The notes under the pieces are model-generated. The model was not told the DNA's origin. It searched no databases and worked only from the letters and a program-made list of their open reading frames with translations. Positions 44,581 through 55,152 of a stretch of 64,000 nucleotides of DNA are shown one piece after another; position 1 is the stretch's first letter; the number at the start of each line of letters is the position of its first letter. This DNA is from Paralithodes platypus. Lineage: Eukaryota > Arthropoda > Malacostraca > Decapoda > Lithodidae. A program made the position numbers and the translations under genes. The stretch covers positions 20,865,276 to 20,929,275 of the forward strand of contig CM064517.1 of NCBI GenBank assembly GCA_032716605.1, in the 5' to 3' direction.

Positions 44581-45044
44581 AATCAAAGTCAAGCAAGGGT
44601 CTGATGTAGATGCTAAAATGTTGATATTTGTTGGAGATCTTGAGAGCTTGATTGTGGTGACTTTTTTTTTTTTTTTTTTTTTTTTCTATATTCCAACTTA
44701 CTTCCTCTCGGGCATAGGCTGAGAGCCTTAACATTCACCGCTTTACAATGAAGAGTGAAGCCTGTGAGGTCTTGTTCCAGTCTAGGGAGTGAGACATGTG
44801 AAGCACGTAGAGTACAACGAGCACCTGCCATCTTGCCTTCACATGAGGCACAGTGCTCACTCATGGCCCGAAACGACCCCATCTCTGAAGCCACCTCGTT
44901 CCCGTGCTTCACTGTCTCACTCCCTACACTCGGACTCTCACACTTACACACACACAACGCCACCTGTTGAGCAGATAACTCACCAGGCATTGTACCCCTA
45001 TAGCATATTTTGAATATGGGAATATTCATACAGTGCTATTTAAT
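44581..45044. other. No recognised gene
   Basis: Contains a poly-T tract at 44663-44685 and otherwise unassigned sequence. Confidence 0.4.
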
Positions 45045-45225
45045 CAGGGAACAATGAGGGTATTTTATTGACGTTTCGGTGGGCTTGTGGTAATGCACTG
45101 ATACCAGGTACAGCACAAATTCCATCCCAATAATATCTTCCCATTGATACATCGGGATTTGAACCCGGGACCTTTGGATTACCAGGCCAGTGGCAAGACC
45201 ACTCCACCACACCTCCCCTTACTTG
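45045..45225 (-). repeat. tRNA-derived SINE
   Basis: The minus strand starts GGGGAGGTGTGGTGGAGTGG (A box region), has GGTCCCGGGTTCAAATCCCG (B box), and ends with CGAAACGTCAATAAAATACC. Length is about 180 bp, a usual SINE size. Confidence 0.75.
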
Positions 45226-45426
45226 GATGCTGGATGTAGAGTTTGAGGTCGTCAGCAAACAACTTGTAGTGCGGTCACAGAATGTGAGGTTAGGTTGAAT
45301 GGTCGGATTATGGAGACTGTTAGCTCATTTTCTTTTCGATGATAACTGTAAATGTAAACTCTGTGTGAATGAATTTGATTTTGAACATCAATTTTTTTTT
45401 TAAAGTTACATTACCAATAAAAAAAA

Positions 45427-46629
45427 ATGTTTTTAAATTCTTCTGTTAATGTAACATCTCCATGTAAAGTAAAGAATGTTATCTATTTAATAACCTGTGA
45501 TAAATGTGGTATACAATATGATGGAAAGACGGAGCAATGTTTAAGAGAAAGAGCTTACAGGCATAGATCAGGAATTAAGAACGGCATCGACTCCAAGATT
45601 CTTCTATATAAGCATTTTAACACAGATTGTACTAAATTTGATTGTAAATACAAAATTATAGAAATTGTTCAAAGTAATCAAAATGTTTTAGATAGAGAAA
45701 ATTATTGGATTGGAAAATTAATGACCATCTATCCATTTGGACTTAACAATCAAATAAAAAATGTAGGCAACATTTTGTATAAAGATTTATTAAAAAACGA
45801 TTTTAATAACCCATATTTTAACTTCCCTGTTTTAAACAGAAGACCTGGTAGACACGGTAATAGAAGACTAAATACATTTAATAAAGAGAAAAACAGGACT
45901 GATATTAAAATTATTGTTAATAATTTATATTCATTATATCGAAATTTCGGAATTAAAAAATTGAAAGATTCATTGAAAGGCCTACAAAAGAAAAGTTTTG
46001 CTCCTTTTATAGAAAATATTCTAAACAATAAACATAATTTCACAAATAAATTTAAGAATATAATCTTTGGTTTTATGGGATATATTAGAGCTAATTCTAA
46101 GAAATCCAAAGATAACCGTATTAAAGATAAAGTCATGTCCACTTTAAATTATTCCTCTAAAATTAATGTTAACAGTCTTATTAATTCAAAGAAAGTTAAG
46201 TCCATGTTGCCAGATGGCTGTAAAGATTTCAAACCATTAATAGTGTATTCATATGAACGACCTGTTGGGTCTATTATTTGTAATTATAATAAAGTTTTAG
46301 GAAATCTTTCAGATAATGATATTTTCAATAATAATAAATGCGTGTGTGAAAGAGTCATGGATATGCCAGCTAGCAGACGTGATGCACTAGCAAAGTTCAT
46401 TTATAGTCCGATATGTCACATATTAACAGGTGATGTAGAACTAGTTAAACATTTTGCAAACGACAAATTAGCGGAGCTATGTCGTAAAGGGTTTAAATTT
46501 AGAATAGGGAGTAATAAAGTAACATGGGACATAATTTTAAAAGATATTGTTTTTTCAGTCAATAAATTAAAAGATAAATTGTTAAAAAATTGCGTGCTGC
46601 GATGCGAGAGAACTAGAAGCATGGTCTAA
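45427..46629 (+). pseudogene. Penelope-like element: N-terminal GIY-YIG endonuclease and linker
   Basis: The frame of 400 codons begins with a GIY-YIG nuclease: KNVIYLITCDKCGIQYDGKT (GIY-like and YIG-like strands), LRERAYRHRSGI (catalytic-type Arg and His), LLYKHF and LDRENYWIGKL (the catalytic Glu region). A CxxC pair lies between the two halves and a His follows, like the zinc-binding insert of PLE nucleases. A Lys/Asn-rich linker follows, then CVCERVMDM and SPICHILTGD, a Cys/His cluster. Placing the nuclease ahead of the RT is the order described for Naiad/Chlamys PLEs; canonical Penelope has it at the C-terminus. The frame stops at 46629; the RT follows in the next frames. Start is the first ATG and may miss residues. 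Confidence 0.85.
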
Positions 46630-47366
46630 ATTATTAATTAAGTTAATTAGAAATAAAATTTTCTCGCTTAAGAATGAATTTAATCTTTCAGATTTTATAG
46701 ACTATAATTATAATAAGCTTAAAGCCGATTTAATAAATTTACATAAACATTTTGTAATCACTACAGTAGATAAAGCCAGCAATAATTATAGCTTCACATG
46801 TAAGAAATTTGATCTTGAAAACATGAAAAAAGAATTAGGTATTAAGGGTAACATATTACGCAAAAATATTTGCGGTAATTCTGTTTATGAAATTCAAAAT
46901 AATCTGAATATTGATAACTTAATCGATGAACATACCAAGAAAAATATAACATTTGATATTAAACTTTCCGATAAGAACAAGTGCATTGCAAAATTATACA
47001 TGTTACCTAAATTTCATAAAAGACCTTATAAATATCGCTTTATTGCCGGAGCAAAATTTGCTACCACTAAAACTCTATCAGAACAAGTCGTAAATTGCTT
47101 AAAATACATTAAAAGTACTCATAAAAGATATTGTAATACCATCATGAGAAGAACTGGCATTAACTATTATTGGAGTGTTGACAATTCGTTAGAAGTTATT
47201 GATAAAATAAATACCATGCCGAAAGTTACCTCGGTACATAGCTTCGACTTTTCAACTTTGTATACCAATTTGCCTTTAGATTTAGTATATTCAGAGCTTT
47301 GCTTTATTATAGATTTGCACTTTGACAGGTTCGTTAGGAATGGTAATTATTTCATAAATGTTTATA

Positions 47367-48315
47367 CAGTAAACTTCCGTTAATCCGAAGGGCAGCGGAC
47401 CGGCCCTCGTTCGGATTAGTGGATTTTTCGGATTATCGGACTTTACCCCTATGAACCTGTGTATGACGAAAACATTGAGACATTAGGCCACCCAAATGAC
47501 ACAATGGTGCACACACACATATCATATGTTCATGAAATCACTTCAAAAGTTTACCATTGTCATTGTAGCCTATTACCTACTTCAAAACATTCAGATTAAT
47601 GGTCAAAGGAATCTGCTGATATAAACGTCTTCTTCTTCTTCCGTCTACTAGCGAGTTTGTCTTGCTCTTGAAGATCAGATGTGGTTCGGGAAGTAATGCC
47701 TTAACAACGGCACTTCCCTGAGAGGTCCTTGCAATTTTCCTTTTGTGACGTGCTCTGTTATATTATATTGTATTGAAAGCACCCTTGTCTTGTTGTCTTG
47801 AAAGCACCCTTGGGACGCTCCGATCACTGAACTATAAATAGTAGCGTATCGGAACGTCCAAAGGTGCGTTTTCAAGCTCAAGACTAATACGTCCAAATGT
47901 GCGTTTTCAAGCTCAAGACTGAATGCGCTTGCAGAAAATGCGGTGCAAGCCAGTAGCGCATCGGAGCGTCCCAAGGATGCGTTCAAGAGCAAAACAAACT
48001 CTCTAGCAGACGATGTGGAAGAAGAAGAAGGTGTTTACGTTTATATCAGTAGCTTCCTTTGACCATTAATCTGAATGTTTTGAAGTAGGTAATAGGCTAC
48101 AATGACAATGGTAAACTTTTAAAGTGAATTCATGAACATATGATATGTATATGCTCCATTATGTGTCATTTGAGTGGCCTAATGCCTCAAAAAGGGGACT
48201 TTGGGACTTCTTGAAATTCGGACCATCGGGTGAATTCGGATTTGGCCTCAAATTGAAAAATTCGGACTATTGGGAGATTCGAATCATCGGTCGTCGGATT
48301 AACGGACTTTTACTG
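47367..48315. mobile_element. Long-TIR, pogo-like non-autonomous element
   Basis: Left end CAGTAAACTTCCGTTAATCC, right end GGATTAACGGACTTTTACTG, TA on both sides (47365-47366 and 48316-48317). The inverted arms extend inwards about 300 bp: CATTGTCATTGTAGCCTATT at 47556 is inverted near 48090. The centre (47820-47960) has repeats of GTGCGTTTTCAAGCTCAAGA. No transposase. Confidence 0.88.
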
Positions 48316-48395
48316 TACATATTTTAATAATGCATCACTTAGCTCTACTCCCACTAGTTCTGTATATTTTGATAGAACTAAACTTAAAGATGCCC

Positions 48396-48881
48396 TTAAC
48401 ACCTTACGAGCGGCCTATGCGGTTTATTTATGTGTACCGCACAGCGGGGTGTTTTTAGCCAAAATAGGGCTGTTTACGTGATCATTTTCATGCCTAAATA
48501 AGACCCAGAACGTAAAACAAGTACCTATCCCTGAAAGGGCATAAACAGAGCTTTCGAATGACACCATAACGATCCTTGTATGATGGATAGTTTTCTTGCA
48601 ATAACCGTGCAACGCGAGTGCAAAAAGCAGGTAATTCGGTACTTTCAGTACATAATTGAGTATGTAGCGAGTGAGAGGGAGGAGGGAGCTGAGATTTGTG
48701 TCAGTAGGTTCGCCGCGGTGGTCTGGAGCAGTCATACGCTCGCTAGTCTCCTGCCACCACTTGTCTCTCTCTCTCAGCCACATTACGTGCTGAAATTGCC
48801 ACTCGACCTATGTCGAGCGCCGCCACATAGTCCAGCTTTATTTAACTCGACTTATGTTGCTCGCCGCTAAATAAGGGTTAA
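48396..48881. mobile_element. piggyBac-type MITE family B-like, in the PLE
   Basis: TTAA at 48396-48399 and 48878-48881. Left end TTAACACCTTACGAGCGGC; the right end reads TTAACCCTTATTTAGCGGCG on the opposite strand. The AACTCGACTTATG motif near the right end is shared with family B. Confidence 0.85.
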
Positions 48882-49660
48882 ATTCCTCCTTTTCAATACT
48901 TATGTTGGATTCGGGCCGTACATTTTCAAACAAATATTAGGAATTCCTATGGGTGGAAATGCTAGCCCTTTAATCGCAGACTTATTCTTGCTTGCTTTAG
49001 AATTTAAATATATAAAAGACTTAGTTGACAGTAGCAAGAAAAATAAAATCCCAGAAAAATTAGCACTTGCTAAATTGTTAAGTAATAATAGTAGATATAT
49101 TGATGATATTCTCGTTTGCAATTTGTTAAATTTTAATCAAGTTGCTAAACTTATTTACCCTAATTCTATTCCCCTCACACAATGTAACGTAAATTATAAA
49201 GTTGAAAATTTTCTTGATATAAATATAGAGATTGTTAATGAACAGTGCATACTTAAAGTATATCACAAAGTTGATGATTTTAATTTTAACGTAATAAACT
49301 TTCCTTTCCCTAGTAGTAATATCGATAGTAAAATAACTTATAATTGTTTTTATTCCCAATTAATAAGATTTTGTAAAATCTGCACTAAAGTAGATGACTT
49401 GGGCTAGAGCTAGGTTACTATACAGACTCTTAGTGGACAGAGGTTTTGAGGCAAGTAAATTGTTCCATAAATTTAATCTTTTTAGGGTCACTTATTGTGA
49501 CTGTATTCTAAAATTTGACATCAATAATTTTAATCAAGTTTCTTGTATAACCTCTGCTTACTTTTTGTCTGTATTTATTGTTTATCTTTTTCTATTATTA
49601 ATATTAATATTGATGATTTTTAAATTGATTGTTCTTGTTAAAAGAGTACTCTTTGTTTAA

Positions 49661-50313
49661 ATCTGTTGTTACTTCATATTTTGCAATTATTTGTCTTTAT
49701 ATTATATGTATTCATTGTCGATAGTATCAATTGCTTACTTTTGCGATTTCCTTAGTTTATTTGTCCTATAAATGTAGGTTATTTGTAGGGTAGTTCTTGA
49801 TAGGGGTCACTTGAGGCATGCTATGCTTACAGGTACCTACCCGATAGCACTATCGTTAGTGAGTGCTGTACTGTATTTTATATATTATTTTGTAATAGTA
49901 TAGATATCTTATCAATATTTGTATTTTGTACTATTGTTAATGTCTTGTCATGTTGCAAATTTGATTTTAAATAATATTTTGACATTTAACATGTAGTTTC
50001 TTTATTCATGCAGAGTTTAGTCAAATTTGCCAGAACGTCCCGGACTTCCCAAACTTGACTACTTCCTTTAACGTGACGATAGTGCGTTGTTATATGTGCG
50101 ATTAGTTTGCTTGGGAAACAGATTAACTTGCTCATGTAGTAATGTACACCCTATGTGGTGGATTGTGTTCTTTTATTTAATAATTTTCATTTTAGTAAGC
50201 GTTGTTTCCACATAGCGATTTTGATAATTTAATTTGACTTTATATTGTCCTTGTCCCAATTTTGGTTTGTTTAGTTTCAAGTTTTACATTTTAATTAAGT
50301 ATTTTAAGGCAGT
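49661..50313. other. AT-rich region downstream of the PLE
   Basis: No coding signature; may include the PLE 3' end. Confidence 0.4.
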
Positions 50314-50440
50314 ACCGTGTGGAGTTACCTGGGGAGATAGACAGACAAATCAAGAAGTACGAGAGCATTGTGGTGTTGATGTGCTGGAGAGTGTGACTGT
50401 GATATTAAGGAACACTTTGAGATGATTCGGTCATAATCAG
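50314..50440 (+). pseudogene. Decayed RTE-like LINE C-terminal relic
   Basis: The translated stretch GVTWGDRQTNQEVREHCGVD followed by LESV and NTLR aligns with the ORF2 C-termini at 61.6 and 63.2 kb (GVTWRDRQTNEEVRRRCGVE). Only about 40 codons survive. Confidence 0.75.
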
Positions 50441-50664
50441 CCTTGTAGTAGTTCCTGGGTTATAATTGTAGGCCTACAATTTATTTTTGGATCTGGGTTC
50501 CAGACTAACTTCTTTATAGAACGAATCTCGCAAGTGGTCAATTTCCTCATTCAGTGTTCATTTTTTACACAAGGGGATAGTTTCCTATTCATTCCGATAT
50601 ATTTGTCAATTTCAAATAGTTTACGTCAAGCTTCGAATAGTTGTTGGGTAAATCTTTGCCCCCT

Positions 50665-51770
50665 ACACCTATATATATATGGTTATTTAAAATTGGCGCC
50701 TTGTATAAACCAATATGGCTGACTGATGAAGGATAATATTCTACACCTAAACTTGTTCTCTTGTAAAAATAATGTATAGTGCCATATAATATACAATAGA
50801 TTGTAAGAATGCATGTAAAGTTTCTCTAAATAGCTTCTATTAATATATAATTATTTTAAAATGGTAAATATTGACATATTAAATGAAATTCGCCTCATAT
50901 TATTGTCCCCAGAATAATGTTGACGAATGTAAACAAACATAAAATGGACCCTACTTGGGATAGCACGCAAAAAAAGCACGCATCACCCATGCCGTCATAT
51001 AAGTTTTGATAAGGGTTGTGTATCAATAATTATATCTCATGTATACACACATTACTGTGCTCTATAATCTAAGGATTTATAGCCTTAAAACTGAAGGCTA
51101 TCAGAGACTGGGAGGGAGGTTTGAGTGAAATGATACTTATAAGTTATCAGTTATCAGTTTATTCCAGTTCCAATAATATTCGGTTCTTCCCCAGTCCCGC
51201 CATATTGCTGAACGTTCGTGTAGACAGTAGTTGTAATAGCATTTGTGTGTGCTTTAAACTGTCATAGACTTTAGTAGTGTTTACATAGATATAAGGCCGA
51301 AATCACCTAGATATTGGAGACTATTGCCTGACTAGTGATAAGTGATTTTCGTGTGTATGCTGACCTGAAAATATAGTGTTAAATTTATCAGGGCGGGCAC
51401 GATGACCAGATTGAGATTCCAGAAGTCGACCCCATTGTTTAATTGTTAATTTGATAGCCCTAAGGCCCTAATGGACTGTGTAAATTGTAAAATTTGTAAT
51501 GTCTGAATGTCAGTGTTTTAGTGTTACTGAGATTTTCTCATTATTTCTGGGAATCTGGTAATTCTGGTTCTGGTAGGCTCAGACTCTCAGAGCCCCCACC
51601 TCTTAACCCGGGAACGGCGAAGGTCCTCAATGCTCAATTAAGGTCATTATTTATAAGATGACCTTTTTTTCTAGTTATTAAAAACTTATTCTATGGTGTA
51701 TTATATAATATATAGAACTTAGAAGCAATACTGTGGACAGTGTGGTCCGATTGGACTGTGGACACCCTTA
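50665..51770 (-). repeat. Long dispersed repeat R-B, right inverted copy
   Basis: Inverted relative to 40984-41955: it runs from GGTTATTTAAAATTGGCGCC near 50678 to TCTATGGTGTATTATATAAT near 51690 and TAGAAGCAATA at 51720. It contains CACCTCTTAACCCGGGAACG. Confidence 0.85.
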
Positions 51771-52073
51771 ATTCCAAAAGTGACAAGTCTAAAACAAAAT
51801 CCGGGGGGGGGGGCCCCAACCCCAATCACTTTGGCAATTAGGCACTCCAAATTCTTGTGAAGTTGTTTTCTGTAACATTAATACAACCCCCCCCCCCCCA
51901 AAAAAAAAAAAGGTTAGGGGAGTTTCTGTTATCATTATACAAAAAATTCATTTGTGTTATCACTAAAAAAAACAGCGTCGTTTGACACCCTGTAACCTAT
52001 TAACCCGGGAACTGCCGGAAGACTTAAGAGTTCTGCCGGAAGACTCTTAAGGATCAGAAAAAAAAAATCAACT

Positions 52074-52487
52074 TTAACCCCTTATTGGCGGCGCTCGACT
52101 TAAGTCGTGCACCAATTTAGTTAGGAGCATTATTAAGGCTTTTAAAGGGTTAAAATAGAGTGCAAATGGCCGGGAGCATAGCGGGCCAGACAGCCGACTC
52201 CCAGGGCTTACCGCCGCCCATTAACTCATGTTCCCTGTGTTCTCGAGAGGCCGGCAGTGTAGGCAGTAGTGAGCATAGCTGGGAAAAATATACCGATATA
52301 TGCTAAACTCCCATATTCGTGGCATCACTGCAAGAGAACCACGAGTGCTACGTATCTCGTTCTGGTCTCATTTTGAAACATTTAGTGCCTAGTTTTTTGC
52401 TAAATAATTTTTGTTTCATGCAGATGCTTGATTCATCATGCAGGAGGGCCTGAATATGCCCAAAACACCCCGCTAGACAAGGGTTAA
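52074..52487 (-). mobile_element. piggyBac-type MITE family B, copy 2 (inverted)
   Basis: TTAA at 52074-52077 and 52484-52487. Left end TTAACCCCTTATTGGCGGCG, right end CCCCGCTAGACAAGGGTTAA, that is, inverse to its neighbour. Confidence 0.85.
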
Positions 52488-52901
52488 CCCTTGTCTAGCG
52501 GGCCCTCTGTGGCCGTTTTGGGCCTTTTCAGGCCGTTCTGACTGCTATATCAACCATCAGTATGAAAGGAACTGTATTGCGCCGAAAACTAGGTGGAAAT
52601 CGCTACACAATGACGCCACATACAGCTACGTAGCACTCGTGGAGCACTGACAGTGTTACCTCGAAGATGGAAGTTTAGCTGATTTTGCTACCTTGCTCAC
52701 TTTTAGCGAACTATTGGTTACACTGTAATTCTCACGCGCGGTGGGGGAACTGGAGTTAGTGTGGGCCGGGAGGCCACAGATGTCGGACGTATGGATCATT
52801 ACTATCCCACCCATTTTCACTCGATTTTCACCCTTTTTTCACCCGTTTTTTGCCAGTTTTTTCAACTCGACTTATGTGGTGAGCCGCTTTTTAAGGGTTA
52901 A
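52484..52901 (+). mobile_element. piggyBac-type MITE family B, copy 3
   Basis: TTAA at 52484-52487 (shared with copy 2) and 52898-52901. 418 bp, nearly identical to 23927-24344. Confidence 0.92.
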
Positions 52902-53412
52902 ACATCGAAAAAAAAAAAAAAATTGCCCCTGGGCCATGCAAAATATCACTCCTCTACCTCCCCTCCTTCCCCACTTTCCTCCCCTCCTTCAGTTATCACC
53001 TATTTTCCCTGTTATTCCCTTATTCTGAGGTATATTTTCGTACTAACATTAGCGAGTTGCAAGCAGGGCCTTGTCATCACTGTTAGCAAGCGAGTGCAAG
53101 AGAGAGAGAGAGAGAGAGAGTATCGATCGACTGTGTCTCAGTGGCCTTGGGGGAAATTGGCGGGAAAGCAGGTTGCCTCACCCATACATTATATAACTCG
53201 CGGCCTGTATCTCCGATTTTGACCATCCAAACGCTGTTTTCACTCGTTTTATTGTTGTTTCAGGTTAATACCTTTATAATCAACCCATAATAGGCGCGTT
53301 AGGATAAGTATTAATGCTATTTATGGTAAAATGAATATTTTAGTGATGGAAACAGCTCAAATACATCAGCACAGGGAGAGGTGTCTAATTACCCCCATGC
53401 ACACTTCTTAGG

Positions 53413-54026
53413 TTAAGAGTTCCCCCGGCGGACTGCGGGAAGACTCTTAAGAGTCAGGGGGAAAAAATCAATTTTAAACCGATTTTCTTTTTTTTTCTTT
53501 TCTATTTTTAGGCATTTTTTTTATTTTTTTTATTTTTTTTATTTTTTTTTGGCCCCTGGGCCATGCAAAATATCACTCCTCTACCTCCCCTCCTTCAGTT
53601 ATCACCTATTTTCCCTGTTATTCCCATATTCTGTGGTATAGTTTCGTGCTAACATAACATTTCGTGCGAGTTGCAAGCAGGGCATTGTCATCACTGTTAG
53701 CAAGCGAGTGCAAGAGAGAGAGAGAGAGAGTATCGATCGACAGTGTCTCTCCAGACTTGGGGAAAAGTGGCGGGAAAGGAGGTTGCCTCAGCCATACATT
53801 ATGTAACTCCCGGCCTGTATCGCCGATTTTGACCATCCAAACGCTGTTTCCACTTGTTTTATTGTTGTAACAGGTTAATACCTTTATAATCAACCTATAA
53901 TAGGCGCATATGGAGAAGTATTAATGCTATTTATGGTAAAATAAATATATTAGTGATGGAAACAGCTCAAATACATGCGCACAGGCAGAGGTGTCTCATA
54001 CCCCCCATGCGCAGCCGAGAGGTTAA
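53413..54026 (+). mobile_element. piggyBac-type MITE family A, copy 7 (left end missing)
   Basis: It begins at the internal TTAAGAGTTCCCCCGGCGG instead of the true end and shares TTAA 53413-53416 with copy 6. Right end CATGCGCAGCCGAGAGG then TTAA 54023-54026. That end is closest to the left end of the 5.7-kb piggyBac. Confidence 0.85.
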
Positions 54027-54357
54027 GAACTGGTCAGGGGACTGGTTAGAACATGTTTAATTGAAGTGTGGAAATCAGTATTTACTGAGAAATAAAAGTC
54101 TTAAAATGCGCTATGTTTTACGGGGAGGGTCTGTACGCCGCCACATAGGCGCGGCCCCGCCCACTGCCCAAAATGTACAAATATTATATTAGATTAGATT
54201 AACCTAACCTAACCTAACCCTAATATAATATAGCCTAGGCCTAATATAACATAACATAAAAAAATTGCCTGAACTAGTCCTTGTTTACCTGGGAAAGAGG
54301 GCAGGGACCCTGGCTACAGTAACATAGCCTAGGCCTATTTGAAAAAAAATATATATA

Positions 54358-55152
54358 GGCTAGGCCAGGCCTAGGCTAAAACAAATAAATAAATAACACT
54401 TATCGGTACCTGGCTAGCCACTAGGCTTAATTTCACCGCAATGGCACAAATTAGCAATATTTTTTGGTTATTTTCTTCCAATTCAAATACGAAAGCCAAT
54501 GGATAGCCAATGACTCAAAAAATAACCCTAAGGCTTTTTACCAGCTATATAAATCTAAAGTTGGAGATAAAATAGGCCCCCTTAAAACTTCGATAGGAGA
54601 AATGATTTAGAAACTATATAGGCTAGGCCAGGCCTAGGCTAAAACAAATAAATAAATAACACTTATCGGTACCTGGCTAGCCACTAGGCTTAATTTCACC
54701 GCAATGGCACAAATTAGCAATATTTTTGGTTATTTTCTTCCAATTTCCGAATCCAAATACGAAAGCCAATGGATAGCCAATGACTCAAAAAATAACCCTA
54801 AGGCTTTTTACCAGCTATATAAATCTAAAGTTGGAGATAAAATAGGCCCCCTTAAAACTTCGATAGGAGAAATGATTTAGAAACTATATAGGCTAGGCCA
54901 GGCCTAGGCTAAAGCAAATAAATAAATAACACTTATCGGTACCTGGCTAGCCACTAGGCTTAATTTCACCGCAATGGCACAAATTAGCAATATTTTTGGT
55001 TATTTTCTTCCAATTTCCGAATCCAAATACGAAAGCCAATGGATAGCCAATGACTCAAAAAATAACCCTAAGGCTTTTTACCAGCTATATAAATCTAAAG
55101 TTGGAGATAAAATAGGCCCCCTTAAAACTTCGATAGGAGAAATGATTTAGAA
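54358..55152 (+). repeat. Three tandem units (263-270 bp) containing LINE coding sequence
   Basis: Units start with GGCTAGGCCAGGCCTAGGCT at 54358, 54621 and 54891. Each contains a frame reading YESQWIANDSKNNPKAFYQL, the linker between endonuclease and RT of CR1-like LINEs. The last unit runs into the RT ORF at 55153. Confidence 0.88.

Larger units (their letters stand above)
46640..49640 (+). pseudogene. Penelope-like element: reverse transcriptase, twice interrupted
   Basis: Reverse transcriptase of a PLE. The first block (46645-47366) includes TTVDKASNN-type sequence, IAKLYMLPKFHKRPYKYRF and HSFDFSTLYTNLPLDLVYSE (motif A). It is interrupted by a TIR element (47367-48315), continues for about 80 bp, is interrupted again by a TTAA element (48396-48881), and resumes with GIPMGGNASPLIADLFL (motif B) and SRYIDDILVCN (motif C, YIDD). 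Near 49400 the frame shifts and the thumb continues with ARLLYRLLVDRGFEASKLF. No GIY-YIG follows the RT, which supports the N-terminal assignment. A hydrophobic, AT-rich frame to 49660 is probably 3' UTR. Confidence 0.88.
52000..53416 (+). mobile_element. piggyBac-type MITE family A, copy 6, with two nested MITEs
   Basis: TTAA at 52000-52003 and 53413-53416. The left end is diverged (CCCGGGAACTGCCGGAAGAC); the right end is CATGCACACTTCTTAGG. Two family B elements fill its internal TTAA at 52074, replacing the usual ACTTTAAACATCG junction. Confidence 0.9.

Noticed and set aside
40984..51705. Polinton/Maverick-type giant element
   Set aside because: Long inverted arms are present, but no DNA polymerase B, integrase, ATPase or capsid-type genes lie between them.
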